64,000 bases of DNA, taken from NCBI RefSeq assembly GCF_000337775.1, contig NZ_AOLQ01000007.1:147028-211027 (forward strand). Direction: 5' to 3'. This DNA comes from Haloarcula vallismortis ATCC 29715. Its GTDB lineage: Archaea; Halobacteriota; Halobacteria; Halobacteriales; Haloarculaceae. The translations under genes and the position numbers were made by a program. Of this stretch, positions 1-8,549 are shown piece by piece. Under the pieces are notes generated by a model. That model made no database searches. It saw only the letters and a list, made by a program, of their open reading frames with translations, and was not told the DNA's origin. The first letter of the stretch is position 1; each line of letters begins with the position of its first letter.

Positions 1-2295
1 CTGGAGGATGCGCAGGACGGGACCATCAACGTCGCGTCGCTGCTGGCCGGCAGCGAGGGGACGCTGGCCATCGTCACCGAGGCCGAGGTGTCCCTGGAGC
101 CGATTCCCGAGACCAAGTCGATGGCCCTGCTCGCCTACGAGGGGCTCATCGAGGCGATGGAGGATATCGCGGACATCCTCGAACACGACCCGGCGGCCGT
201 CGAGGTGCTCGACGACGTGCTCATCGACCTGGCACGGGACACCGCCGAGTTCGAGGACGTGGTTGGCATGTTGCCCGACGGGACCCGGGCGGTCCTCATC
301 GTGGAGTTCTACGCCGACGACGAGGAGAGCGGCCGGCGGAAGGTCGCCGACCTGCTGGCGGACCGAACCGAGGGCGTCGATTCGGTCGCCGAACCGACAG
401 AGGGGCGGACCGTCGTTGACGCGCCGATTCGGGCCTTCGACGCTATGGAGGCCCACGACGAGGCGAAACGCGAGAAGTTCTGGAAGATGCGTAAATCCGG
501 CCTCCCCATCCTGCTCTCGCGGACGACCGACGAGAAACACGGCTCGTTCATCGAAGACACCGCCATCCCGCCGGCGAACCTCCCGGAGTACGTCGCTGAC
601 TTCCAAAAGATTCTGGAGGAGCACGACACCTTCGCCTCCTTCTACGCCCACGCCGGCCCCGGCGTGCTCCACATCCGCCCGCTTATCAACACCAAGACGG
701 TCGAGGGCGTCGAGACGATGGAGTCTATCGCCGACGCGGTGACCGACCTCGTCGTCAAATACGGCGGGAGCGTCTCGGGCGAACACGGCGACGGCCGCGC
801 CCGCACGCAATGGAACGAGAAACTCTACGGGGCGGGTCTCTGGGAGACGTTCCAGAAACTCAAATCGGCGTTCGACCCCGACTGGCTGCTCAACCCCGGG
901 CAGGTCGTCGGCGTCGACAGCGCCGCGGTCGAGTCCGGTTCAATGCCCGAGCGGGCGCGCACAGTCGACATGACCGAAAATCTCCGATTCGACCCTGAGT
1001 ACGAGTTTGACGCCGGCTTCGACCCCGCGCTGGAGTGGGACAACGATAACGGGATGCAGGGGATGGTCGAGCTCTGCCACGGCTGTGGCGGCTGTCGTGG
1101 CCCGCAGGAGACCACCGGCGGCGTGATGTGCCCGACCTACCGCGCATCCGAGGAGGAGATGACGACGACCCGCGGCCGGGCGAACATGCTCCGGCAAGCG
1201 ATGAGCGGCGACCTGCCGGACGATCCCACCGATGAGGAGTTCATGCACGAGGTGCTCGACCTCTGTATCGGCTGCAAGGGATGTGCGAAGGACTGCCCGA
1301 GCGAGGTCGACATGGCGAAGCTCAAGGCCGAAGTGACCCACGCGTACCACCAGGAACACGGCTCCAGCCTGCGGGACAAGGTGTTCGCCAACGTCGACGC
1401 GCTGGCCGGTCTCGGGAGCACCTTCGCGCCGCTGTCGAACCTCGCAACCAAAGTTCCGGGCGCTCGAACGGTGCTGGAGAAGGCGGTCGGCATTGCCCCG
1501 GACCGCACACTGCCGAGCTTCCAGCGGACGACGCTACGGGACTGGTTCGACGAACGCGGTCCGCAAGTCCCGGCCGAGGACGCCGAGCGGCAAGCGTTGC
1601 TGTTCCCCGACACGTACACGAACTACAGCCACCCCGAAGTCGGGAAAGCCGCCGTACGCGTGCTCGAAGCCGCGGGCGTCCACGTTCGACTCGCCAATCG
1701 AACCGACAGCGGGCGACCGGCCCACTCGAAGGGATTTCTCGACCAGTCCCGGGCGACTGCGCGAGATAACGTCGACGCACTCGTTCCCGCAGTCGAGGAA
1801 GGCTGGGACGTGGTGCTGGTCGAACCAAGCGACGCCGTGATGTTCCAGTCGGACTATCTGGACCTGCTTTCCGGTGAAGACGTAGAGACGCTTGCGGCCA
1901 ACGCCTACGGCGTCTGTGAGTACCTCGACACCTTCCGGCTGGACGAGAGCGCTGACTGGGATGCCGGCCGCGAGACGCTGACCTACCACGGCCACTGTCA
2001 CCAGAAGGCGACGAAGAAGGACCACCACGCCGTCGGCGTCCTCCGGCGGGCCGGCTACGACGTCGACCCGCTGGATTCGGGCTGCTGTGGCATGGCCGGC
2101 TCCTTCGGCTACGAGACCGAGCACTTCTCGATGAGCAAAGCTATCGGCTCCATCCTGTTCGACCAGATAGGCAATAGTCGCGGCGACACCGTCGTCGCGC
2201 CCGGTGCGTCCTGTCGCACGCAACTGGACGACTGGGACGAGAGTGACGGCGAACCGCCGCATCCAGTCGAGAAGCTCGACGCAGCCCTAGCCTGA
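1..2295 (+). CDS. FAD-linked oxidase fused to Fe-S (GlpC/CCG-type) domain, D-lactate/glycolate dehydrogenase-like; 5' end missing
   Basis: The frame is open from base 1, so the gene starts before the window; 764 residues are visible. They open with a stretch containing GSEGTLAIVTEAEV, typical of FAD-binding type-4 oxidases, followed by the FAD-oxidase C-terminal domain (about residues 30-295, including HGDGRAR). A ferredoxin-like region follows with CHGCGGC (about 360) and CIGCKGCAKDCP (about 422). The C-terminal CCG-type domain has GHCHQKA and DSGCCGMAGSFGYE (about 660-710). Proteins of this layout oxidise D-lactate, glycolate or a similar 2-hydroxyacid at the membrane and pass electrons to the quinone pool. 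The substrate cannot be told from sequence. The 3' end overlaps the convergent small membrane gene by 9 bases. Confidence 0.88.
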   Translation: MEDAQDGTINVASLLAGSEGTLAIVTEAEVSLEPIPETKSMALLAYEGLIEAMEDIADILEHDPAAVEVLDDVLIDLARDTAEFEDVVGMLPDGTRAVLIVEFYADDEESGRRKVADLLADRTEGVDSVAEPTEGRTVVDAPIRAFDAMEAHDEAKREKFWKMRKSGLPILLSRTTDEKHGSFIEDTAIPPANLPEYVADFQKILEEHDTFASFYAHAGPGVLHIRPLINTKTVEGVETMESIADAVTDLVVKYGGSVSGEHGDGRARTQWNEKLYGAGLWETFQKLKSAFDPDWLLNPGQVVGVDSAAVESGSMPERARTVDMTENLRFDPEYEFDAGFDPALEWDNDNGMQGMVELCHGCGGCRGPQETTGGVMCPTYRASEEEMTTTRGRANMLRQAMSGDLPDDPTDEEFMHEVLDLCIGCKGCAKDCPSEVDMAKLKAEVTHAYHQEHGSSLRDKVFANVDALAGLGSTFAPLSNLATKVPGARTVLEKAVGIAPDRTLPSFQRTTLRDWFDERGPQVPAEDAERQALLFPDTYTNYSHPEVGKAAVRVLEAAGVHVRLANRTDSGRPAHSKGFLDQSRATARDNVDALVPAVEEGWDVVLVEPSDAVMFQSDYLDLLSGEDVETLAANAYGVCEYLDTFRLDESADWDAGRETLTYHGHCHQKATKKDHHAVGVLRRAGYDVDPLDSGCCGMAGSFGYETEHFSMSKAIGSILFDQIGNSRGDTVVAPGASCRTQLDDWDESDGEPPHPVEKLDAALA

Positions 2296-2811
2296 CGAGT
2301 CGTCGGGCTGGCGAACTGCCTGAACGATGCCGACCGTCTGGCCGACCAGCGCGAGCCCAATGCCGGCGAGCAGTGCAGTTTCCGCCGCCGGGAACAACGC
2401 GGCGGCATAGACCGCCGCACCGAGAATACTCAGCACTGCGCCGGCCATGTACATCCGCTGGCCTGCCGGAACCCGCTTCCCGGTGTAGTAGAGGCCGACG
2501 CCCGGAACGACCATCCACCCCAGCAGTGTCGTCGTCAGGAACGGGACCCGAAGCGGAGAGTGGAGCAAGCCGACGATACCACCGACAGTGAGTAAGAGCC
2601 CGACGAGGAGAATGTCGCGCCAGATCCGGAGGACGCCAGTCACCATCTCGTCCCACGAGAGGGCGGCAAAAGCAGCGATGAGGACGGCGGCGACGACGTG
2701 AAAGACTAGAACTGTTCGGTCGGTGACCACATCAAGATGTGCCAACCCCACAAGCAGCCACGCGAGCGGGATGAGCACAGTCGGGCCCTGTGCGCGCAAG
2801 CGGGAGAACAT
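2287..2811 (-). CDS. small multi-pass membrane protein, function unknown
   Basis: This 174-residue protein is almost entirely hydrophobic, with about six predicted transmembrane segments separated by very short loops. The start was placed at the ATG at 2811 (protein begins MFSRLRAQG) because upstream sequence in the same frame runs into the neighbouring kinase gene and looks non-coding. No catalytic motif is visible. It lies 52 bases downstream of the histidine kinase on the same strand, so the two may be co-transcribed, and it could be a membrane partner of that kinase, though nothing in it proves this. Its stop lies inside the 3' end of the convergent dehydrogenase. Confidence 0.72.
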   Translation of the reverse strand: MFSRLRAQGPTVLIPLAWLLVGLAHLDVVTDRTVLVFHVVAAVLIAAFAALSWDEMVTGVLRIWRDILLVGLLLTVGGIVGLLHSPLRVPFLTTTLLGWMVVPGVGLYYTGKRVPAGQRMYMAGAVLSILGAAVYAAALFPAAETALLAGIGLALVGQTVGIVQAVRQPDDSSG

Positions 2812-2863
2812 ACGCCTCACTGTGCCGCCCACAATCAAGAAACGTCGGTCGTGCGGATGGGTG

Positions 2864-4051
2864 TCATGCCCGCGGGAGTTCGACGATGAAATGCGCGCCG
2901 TCGAGATCGGTGTCGAGGACGGCTCTATTGGCGGCGTCGGCGAGGTAGATGTCGCCGCCAAAGCTCGTAACGAGCGTCTCGACGAGATGGAGTCCGCCGC
3001 CGTGCGTGTCGCCCACCCGCGGATCGAAAACGCTGTCTCGCTGGTCGCGGGGAATCCCTGGCCCGTCATCGACAACGTGGATCTCGACGACATCGTCGGC
3101 TTCGCGGATCGCGACGAACACCGACGGGTGATTGTGTCCGCTGCCAGTCTGCTGGGCCGTCTCCGCCCGCTGTGGCTCGTCCTGCAGCGCTGCCCCGTCC
3201 ATAGCGGTCCCCTCTGCGGAGAGTTCGGCTGCCGGCGTCCCGTGTTCGACGGCGTTTTCCAGGAGATTCCGGAGAACCGGGCGGGCGGCTTCGTTGGCGC
3301 AGACCACTGCGCTGTCCGGAGCCTGAAGGTCAATAGCGATGGTGTGTGTTTGCTCGATGCGCTGTATCACCGTCTCGGCGATCTCTACGATGTCAGTCGG
3401 TTCGAAGGACGGGTCGGTACCAAGCGTTTCCGCGATAGCACCAGCATTGTTAACCAGGCTGTCGAGTTCAGTTACCTGCTCGTAAATCGCGTCCGCTGCC
3501 GTCTGTACGACCTTGGAGTCAGCGTTACGCTGGATGATTGTCGCCCGGCCGTCGATAACGACCAGCCCGTTCGCGATATCGTGTCGAAACAGGTCGTTAA
3601 CGAACGATAGCGTGTTGCTGGTGCGGGTCGCACGGCGGGCATCCTCCCGGGCTCGAACCGCGAGCGCACCTGCGACGAGGCCCATGATAGCGCCCGTCTC
3701 TATCGCCAACAGGGTGACGAACACCGGTTCGGCGATTGTTCGGCCCTCTATCATGCGGATGAAAACGCTCAAGCCGATGACAGTCCCGACTGCGAGACTG
3801 CTAACGACACTCCAGACGAAAACGGTCCAGATCTGCTCACCCGGTGTCGACGACGAGACGAGGCGATAGCTGCCATACACCAGCACCAGCGGCAATAGCC
3901 CGTCAAGGCCCAGGGCGAGTGCGGGGCCGCCGATCTGTCCGATTCGCTGTGTCTCGATACCGAGGTGCCAGACGACGGCCACCCCTGTGAGAGCGAGACC
4001 GAAGCCGGCGAGCAGCCACGGCGCAAGGCGGGCCCGGACACCACGGAACAT
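2864..4051 (-). CDS. membrane sensor histidine kinase
   Basis: This is a 395-residue protein. The first half holds about four hydrophobic segments and no large extracytoplasmic domain. The H-box follows in the form FRHDIANGL (the phospho-accepting His), then an N-box RNLLENAVEHG, a G1 box VVDDGPGIP, and a G2-like HGGGLHLVETL. It is therefore a two-component kinase that probably senses a membrane or intramembrane signal. No response regulator gene lies beside it, which is common in haloarchaea. The ATG at 4051 was preferred because a TATA-like ATTAGCC sits about 25 bases upstream. An in-frame ATG at 4084 would add 11 residues. A serine-rich, low-complexity insert lies between the N and G1 boxes. 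Confidence 0.85.
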   Translation of the reverse strand: MFRGVRARLAPWLLAGFGLALTGVAVVWHLGIETQRIGQIGGPALALGLDGLLPLVLVYGSYRLVSSSTPGEQIWTVFVWSVVSSLAVGTVIGLSVFIRMIEGRTIAEPVFVTLLAIETGAIMGLVAGALAVRAREDARRATRTSNTLSFVNDLFRHDIANGLVVIDGRATIIQRNADSKVVQTAADAIYEQVTELDSLVNNAGAIAETLGTDPSFEPTDIVEIAETVIQRIEQTHTIAIDLQAPDSAVVCANEAARPVLRNLLENAVEHGTPAAELSAEGTAMDGAALQDEPQRAETAQQTGSGHNHPSVFVAIREADDVVEIHVVDDGPGIPRDQRDSVFDPRVGDTHGGGLHLVETLVTSFGGDIYLADAANRAVLDTDLDGAHFIVELPRA

Positions 4052-4240
4052 AGTTACGGCTTGTGCTCGAATGGCTAATTCCATTCGGTTAGTGAGCTAG
4101 TAAGACCGAACGCGACACCGCAGCCTCTACAGCCAGCAGGAAATCAGTCGGCGTATGTGGCATGACAGTATTACACACTCCATAATCGCAAGACTGCGAC
4201 CGGATATCTCTGTTTCCCACCAGAGCATCGTACCGACACT

Positions 4241-4247
4241 GTTATCC
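4241..4247 (+). promoter_or_regulatory. TATA-like box of the cold-shock gene pair
   Basis: GTTATCC lies 27-33 bases before the ATG at 4274. This is the spacing expected for a leaderless haloarchaeal transcript. The rest of 4085-4273 holds no gene I can support. Confidence 0.4.
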
Positions 4248-4273
4248 GTGGTGCTGGCATCTCTTTGGTTGCA

Positions 4274-4468
4274 ATGGCGAAAGGAACGGTTGATTTCTTC
4301 AACGACACTGGCGGTTACGGTTTCATCGACACTGAGGACGCGGACGAAGACGTCTTCTTCCACATGGAAGACATCGGCGGCCCGGACCTCGAGGAAGGAC
4401 AAGAGCTCGAATTTGACATCGAGCAGGCGGACAAGGGTCCGCGCGCCAACAACGTCACACGGCTCTAA
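4274..4468 (+). CDS. cspA1: cold-shock domain protein, first copy of tandem pair
   Basis: This is a 64-residue single cold-shock domain (OB fold) that binds single-stranded RNA or DNA and acts as an RNA chaperone. The RNP1-like stretch GGYGFID and the RNP2-like DVFFHMED are present, although the basic residues of bacterial CspA are largely replaced by acidic ones, as usual in halophiles. An ATG three codons upstream (4265) is possible, but the ATG at 4274 gives the family-typical MAKGTVDFF start. The second copy begins two bases after this stop, so both are almost certainly on one transcript. Confidence 0.9.
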   Translation: MAKGTVDFFNDTGGYGFIDTEDADEDVFFHMEDIGGPDLEEGQELEFDIEQADKGPRANNVTRL

Positions 4469-4470
4469 CA

Positions 4471-4665
4471 ATGGCGGAAGGCACTGTCGACTTCTTCAAC
4501 GACACTGGTGGTTACGGCTTCATCGAAACCGACGATGCGGACGAAGACGTCTTCTTCCACATGGAAGACGTCGGCGGCCCTGACCTCGAAGAGGGGCAGG
4601 AAGTCGAGTTCGACATCGAGCAGGCGGACAAGGGTCCGCGTGCGACCAACCTCACGCGACTGTAA
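4471..4665 (+). CDS. cspA2: cold-shock domain protein, second copy of tandem pair
   Basis: This 64-residue protein is identical in length to the gene before it and differs at only seven positions, most of them conservative (for example D/E and I/V swaps). Motifs GGYGFIE and DVFFHMED are intact. The two-base gap to the upstream copy implies translational coupling. The pair looks like a local tandem duplication that has been kept, perhaps for higher dosage of an RNA chaperone. Confidence 0.9.
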   Translation: MAEGTVDFFNDTGGYGFIETDDADEDVFFHMEDVGGPDLEEGQEVEFDIEQADKGPRATNLTRL

Positions 4666-4793
4666 GACGGCTTCTGTCTACAGTCTAGCACTATAATCAC
4701 TTGTCAGCGGTCGCGGTGTACCATAGCGTACACGACAGTTCGCTGGCACGCACATAACTCACGGCGAGCGACGGTACTCGCCGGGACACGCCA

Positions 4794-5534
4794 CTACGTG
4801 AGCAGTGGCGACGCCGCCCGATAAACGACCTCCATCAGCAGTCCCGCCGCGTCTCGCGGCGGTTCGGGTGGAAGCGTGTGTAGCTCTCCGTCACCCGGGA
4901 CGGCCGTGTACGCGAGGACGACCGCGTCCAGCACGTCGTCGATGGCCACTGCCGTGCCGCCAGTCGCTTCGGCGGCCTTCTGGACTGTCGGGGCAGCGTC
5001 ACGGTCGTAATGTGCGAGTATCCGCATTCGCTCGGCGTATCCCCCAGCAGTGTGCTTCGAGTAGCGAAGCGGCTCACCGGCAAAGGCCCGGAAACAGACT
5101 TCTGGGTGGGACGCCCGGATAGCGGCGGCGGCCTCGGGGAGTTCCTGCAGGAGTTCGTCGACCCGGGCGAGGCTGTCGCTGCGTTCGAACGCTCGCTCGG
5201 AGAGGTCGTGCCCGGTCTTGCGCTTGTGGACGCGATTGGCCGTCGAGTAGCGCTGTTTTCGCGTCGCTTCCCGTACCGGCGGTGTGTGGATAGCCGGACT
5301 GCGGGCACCGAGGACTGACCGGGCGAGTTCGTCACACCGGCGTTCCGGCTCGCCGGACTCGACGAGTCCAATCGGCACCCCGACCAGAATCCGGCGTGCG
5401 CGCTCGTCGTAGGCTGACCAGCACGCACCGATGCTGTCGAACACAGACGCGTGGTCGAAGCCGTCGCCAGTGAACGCGACAGCAACCCAGGAGTCGTCGC
5501 TCCGGTCGACACCGACGTACAGCGATTCCGCCAT
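4794..5534 (-). CDS. DUF429 family protein (predicted RNase H-like fold)
   Basis: This 246-residue protein begins MAESLYVGVDRSDDSW. The early GVDRS stretch with its aspartate, a central IDDVLDAVVLAYTA helix near the C terminus and the HPEVCFRAFAG strand match the DUF429 family, which is predicted to adopt an RNase H-like nuclease fold. Its cellular role is not established. The ATG at 5534 was chosen over an upstream in-frame start because the family begins just before the first beta strand. It stands alone on the minus strand. TATA-like sequence upstream is weak. Confidence 0.75.
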   Translation of the reverse strand: MAESLYVGVDRSDDSWVAVAFTGDGFDHASVFDSIGACWSAYDERARRILVGVPIGLVESGEPERRCDELARSVLGARSPAIHTPPVREATRKQRYSTANRVHKRKTGHDLSERAFERSDSLARVDELLQELPEAAAAIRASHPEVCFRAFAGEPLRYSKHTAGGYAERMRILAHYDRDAAPTVQKAAEATGGTAVAIDDVLDAVVLAYTAVPGDGELHTLPPEPPRDAAGLLMEVVYRAASPLLT

Positions 5535-5642
5535 TACCTGTACTCGTTCCGACGGGCGCAAAAGTGTATCCCGAGGTGTTCGCTGTCCAACCGGTCCAGC
5601 GCTCAAGTCATCAGCTGAGGCGCTGCTTCCACCACCGAGTCG

Positions 5643-5828
5643 TTACGAGCGCCCGAACTTCGTGAGGTCTTGCAACGGCACCAGCCGGTGTTCCATCGCC
5701 GGCTTCGTGTAGCCGGCTGACTCCTCGGAGACGCCGCTTGTGAACACCAGCAGCTTCTGCTGGAGGACGTGGGGCACGCCGTCGTTGTCCCGGATGATGT
5801 CGACCGAGCGCCACGCTTCGTCTTCCAT
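5643..5828 (-). CDS. small conserved-looking protein, unknown function
   Basis: This 61-residue ORF begins MEDEAWRSVDIIRDNDG and has the acidic composition and codon pattern of a real haloarchaeal gene. No motif or transmembrane segment is visible and I do not recognise a family. It lies 41 bases downstream of a small zinc-ribbon gene on the same strand, so both may be on one transcript. Confidence 0.6.
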   Translation of the reverse strand: MEDEAWRSVDIIRDNDGVPHVLQQKLLVFTSGVSEESAGYTKPAMEHRLVPLQDLTKFGRS

Positions 5829-5869
5829 GCCTCAGAGTCACACACTGCTGGCACCTGTCTCTTTCCCCG

Positions 5870-6025
5870 CTAGTCCGGCCGGACGAATATCGTCCGGAGC
5901 CGCGCACCACAGTCCGGACAGCACAGCGTCTGCCAGCGGTCGCTGTCGAGGTCGCCAAACGTCTCCCGGCGGATCGCCTCGTCGACGCTGACCGACCGGC
6001 CGCAGGTGTCACACTCCGCAGCCAT
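5870..6025 (-). CDS. 51-residue zinc-ribbon protein
   Basis: The ORF translates to a 51-residue protein starting MAAECDTCGRSVSVDEA and ending in IFVRPD. It carries two cysteine pairs, CDTCG near the N terminus and CCPDCG near residue 36, which would bind one zinc as a compact ribbon. Such proteins are frequent in haloarchaea and many are uncharacterised; they may mediate protein-protein or nucleic-acid contacts. The coding call rests on the cysteine pattern, the acidic composition and the clean start and stop between annotated neighbours. Confidence 0.62.
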   Translation of the reverse strand: MAAECDTCGRSVSVDEAIRRETFGDLDSDRWQTLCCPDCGARLRTIFVRPD

Positions 6026-6099
6026 GCAGAATCTTTGCGAGCCACGGACAAAGCCCGCTCGCCCACAGGCATTTAGCCGGCCCGAGCGTGCGGCAGGAT

Positions 6100-6807
6100 A
6101 TGGATGGCGTCGTACTCGCTGCCGGCGAAGGGACGCGGCTGCGACCGCTCACCGCCGATAAGCCAAAGGGGCTGGTCGAGGTGGCCGAAAAGCCGCTACT
6201 GACACACTGCTTCGAGACGCTGCTGTCGGTCGGCGTTGACCGATTCGTGGTCGTCGTCGGATACCGCGGTGACGACATCGTATCCTACTACGGCGACCAG
6301 TACCGGGACACGCCGATAGCGTACGTCCGGCAAGACGAGCAGTTGGGACTGGCTCACGCGCTCGAACAGGCCAACTCAGCCGTCGACGGGACCTTCGTCA
6401 TGCTGAACGGCGACAACATCTGTCGAGCGAACGTCGGCGACGCGCTCGACCGCCACCGCAGCAGCGACGCCAGTGCCACGCTACTGGTCGAGGCCGTGTC
6501 GCGGGCAGAGGCAAGGTCGACCGGCGTCGTCACGACAGACGAGGCGGGACGGGTGACCGGCCTCGTCGAGAAGCCGTCGGACCCGCCGTCGACGCTGGTC
6601 ACGCGAGGCTTTTTTGTGTTCGAGCCGGCCATTGGTCACGCCTGTGCGCTGACATGCCCCTCCGAACGGGGCGAGTACGAACTCCCCGACGCAATCGACC
6701 TGTTGCTGAGTGCCGGTCATCGCGTCGAGGCGGTCGAACTGGAGGGGTGGTGTCACAACGTCAACGAACCGAGCGACATCGAGGCGGTCGAGGACCGACT
6801 CAGCTGA
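6100..6807 (+). CDS. sugar nucleotidyltransferase (GlmU/RfbA-type N-terminal domain)
   Basis: This 235-residue protein carries the nucleotidyltransferase signature LAAGEGTRLRPLTADKPKGL at its N terminus, where the glycine-rich loop binds the NTP and the lysine contacts the sugar phosphate. LNGDNI supplies the metal-binding aspartate and GLVEKPSDPP the downstream lysine. It would join a sugar-1-phosphate to UTP or dTTP, for glycan or S-layer glycosylation precursors. It lacks the beta-helix acetyltransferase domain of full GlmU. The ATG at 6100 is preferred over an upstream GTG at 6088 because a TATA-like ATTTAGCC lies 22-29 bases before it. Confidence 0.85.
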   Translation: MDGVVLAAGEGTRLRPLTADKPKGLVEVAEKPLLTHCFETLLSVGVDRFVVVVGYRGDDIVSYYGDQYRDTPIAYVRQDEQLGLAHALEQANSAVDGTFVMLNGDNICRANVGDALDRHRSSDASATLLVEAVSRAEARSTGVVTTDEAGRVTGLVEKPSDPPSTLVTRGFFVFEPAIGHACALTCPSERGEYELPDAIDLLLSAGHRVEAVELEGWCHNVNEPSDIEAVEDRLS

Positions 6808-6879
6808 CGGTGTCGACTGGGAAGCAGCGAACGGACACAGTGACAGAACACCGAAGGGGCTCCACCCCAATACAGGGGT

Positions 6880-7473
6880 ATGACAACCGTTCGGCCGCTG
6901 GCGCTCGTCGCGCTCGCTGTCCTCGTCTCACTGGCGGGCTGTGGGGCGTTTTTCGGTGGTGGTGACTCGGCAGGGTCGGAAGCGACGATAACGCCCGCCG
7001 CCGTGCCGACGGACGAGCCGGAAGCGACGGGGACGACGGGCGAGTACTGGGGGAACGTCTCCGTCGACGCCAACAGGTCGGTTGTGACACAGCCGCGGGT
7101 CCTCGGACTGCGACCGAACTGTGAGCGGCCGCCGGGACTTGTCATCCACATTCAGGTGCTGGCGCTGCAGAACAACGACCCGGCGACGAACGAGGGCATC
7201 AACACCACCTGGCAGTTCGCGTCCCCATCGAACCGGGACCTGACGGGACCGTACTCGAACTTCGTCCGGACTATCGAGAGCGGGTTCGAGCCGCTCCTGA
7301 ATGCGACGGGGGTGCGGTACGGGCCGCTCGACCGCGACGGCGATACCGCGTCACAACCAGTGACGGTCGTCGATGGGAACGGGACGACGACGAGCTACCA
7401 GTGGACGGTCGAAAAGCAGAGTGATGCTCCCTACGAGGGCTGCTGGATGACGGCGGGCGTCGCGCCGGCTTAG
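6880..7473 (+). CDS. secreted lipoprotein, unknown function
   Basis: This 197-residue protein has a hydrophobic signal peptide ending in the lipobox LAGC (Cys about residue 22) and then a Gly/Ser/Thr/Glu-rich linker typical of haloarchaeal lipoproteins. The mature part (from about residue 60) has several N-x-T/S sequons and two further cysteines that could form a disulfide. No known domain is recognised. Its stop codon overlaps that of the convergent sugar permease gene by four bases. Nothing shows that it belongs to the sugar transporter. Confidence 0.75.
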   Translation: MTTVRPLALVALAVLVSLAGCGAFFGGGDSAGSEATITPAAVPTDEPEATGTTGEYWGNVSVDANRSVVTQPRVLGLRPNCERPPGLVIHIQVLALQNNDPATNEGINTTWQFASPSNRDLTGPYSNFVRTIESGFEPLLNATGVRYGPLDRDGDTASQPVTVVDGNGTTTSYQWTVEKQSDAPYEGCWMTAGVAPA

Positions 7474-8549
7474 CCTTCCATCCCGCTGAAGGAGAGGCCA
7501 CCCTCGATGTAGCGCTGGGCGAACAGATACGCCAGCATGATCGGCGAGGCGAAGGTGAGCGCGAACGCGGAGAAGCGCGCCCACGGGATGGAGTACTCGT
7601 CGACCATGGCGTACAGGCCGACCGGCAGCGTGTAGTTCTCTGTCCCGAGTAGCGTCTGGGCGACGACGAACTCCGTCCAGCCGGTGAGGAAGACGAAGAT
7701 GAACACCGTCGCCAGCCCGGCCGTCGACATCGGGATGATGACCTCCGTGACGACCCGCCACGGCGGCGCACCATCGACGACGGCCGCCTCCTCGTAGGAG
7801 ACGGGAATGCCGTCCATGTAGGTCTTCAGCAGCCACGTGTTGAACGGCACGGCGGTCGCCGCGTAGTACACCGCAAGGGCGAGTTTGCTGTCGTTGATAC
7901 CGAACTGAACGTACAGCGCATACATTCCGATGAGCAGAGCGACACCGAGGCCGCCCCCGACTTGCGTCATCAGGACATAGAGAAACAGAACTTTCCGACG
8001 GAAGAGGAACTCACGGCGGGAGAGAGCATAGGCCGCCGGAACGATGAGCGACATTGCGATGAGGACGGTCGGAATCGCCACCATGAGACTGTTCCAGAGG
8101 AAGCGCTTGAACTCCGACGGGCGGTCGACACCGTAGTCGGAGGCGTCCAGAATTTCGATCCCCGGCGTTTGGAACACGAAGGCGAGATCGGTGAACGGGA
8201 TGGCAGCGGAGATTGAGTACGACGGCACGACGAGGTCGCCGATAACCCAGATGAACGGTTTGACCGTTGGGTTAGAGGGAAACAGCGAGAAGCTCTCTGA
8301 GGTGTACAGTGAGCTCCCGGAGCCGGAGAGGGCCGCCATCAGAATCCAGTAGATGGGAAAGAGGAGTGCCAGCACCACCAGCGTCGCCCCGATAGTCGAG
8401 AGGATTACCTTCAGGACCTCCGAAGCGGGCAGCTCGCCCCGACGGACCGCCTGCACGGTATAAGACCACTTTCGGACCGTCCGCACGGGCATCGTCGCGA
8501 ACGTCTTGATGTCGTCACTGAGTTTCCGTGCAATTGCGCCGAGCAACAT
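7470..8549 (-). CDS. malG: carbohydrate ABC transporter permease, MalG type
   Basis: This is a 359-residue membrane protein of the binding-protein-dependent permease family, with about six transmembrane segments. The EAA loop is clear in YEEAAVVDGAPPWRVVTEV (about residue 255), which docks on the ATPase. A longer than usual extracytoplasmic segment lies between the first two membrane spans (about residues 75-150). The start was set at the ATG at 8549, which overlaps the stop of the upstream permease as TGATG. An in-frame start 48 bases upstream would lie inside that gene. It forms an operon with the MalF-like and binding-protein genes and probably imports maltodextrins. Confidence 0.88.
   Translation of the reverse strand: MLLGAIARKLSDDIKTFATMPVRTVRKWSYTVQAVRRGELPASEVLKVILSTIGATLVVLALLFPIYWILMAALSGSGSSLYTSESFSLFPSNPTVKPFIWVIGDLVVPSYSISAAIPFTDLAFVFQTPGIEILDASDYGVDRPSEFKRFLWNSLMVAIPTVLIAMSLIVPAAYALSRREFLFRRKVLFLYVLMTQVGGGLGVALLIGMYALYVQFGINDSKLALAVYYAATAVPFNTWLLKTYMDGIPVSYEEAAVVDGAPPWRVVTEVIIPMSTAGLATVFIFVFLTGWTEFVVAQTLLGTENYTLPVGLYAMVDEYSIPWARFSAFALTFASPIMLAYLFAQRYIEGGLSFSGMEG

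Noticed and set aside
2723..3610. 295-residue plus-strand frame over the histidine kinase
   Set aside because: Antisense to a kinase with intact H, N and G boxes; no independent evidence.
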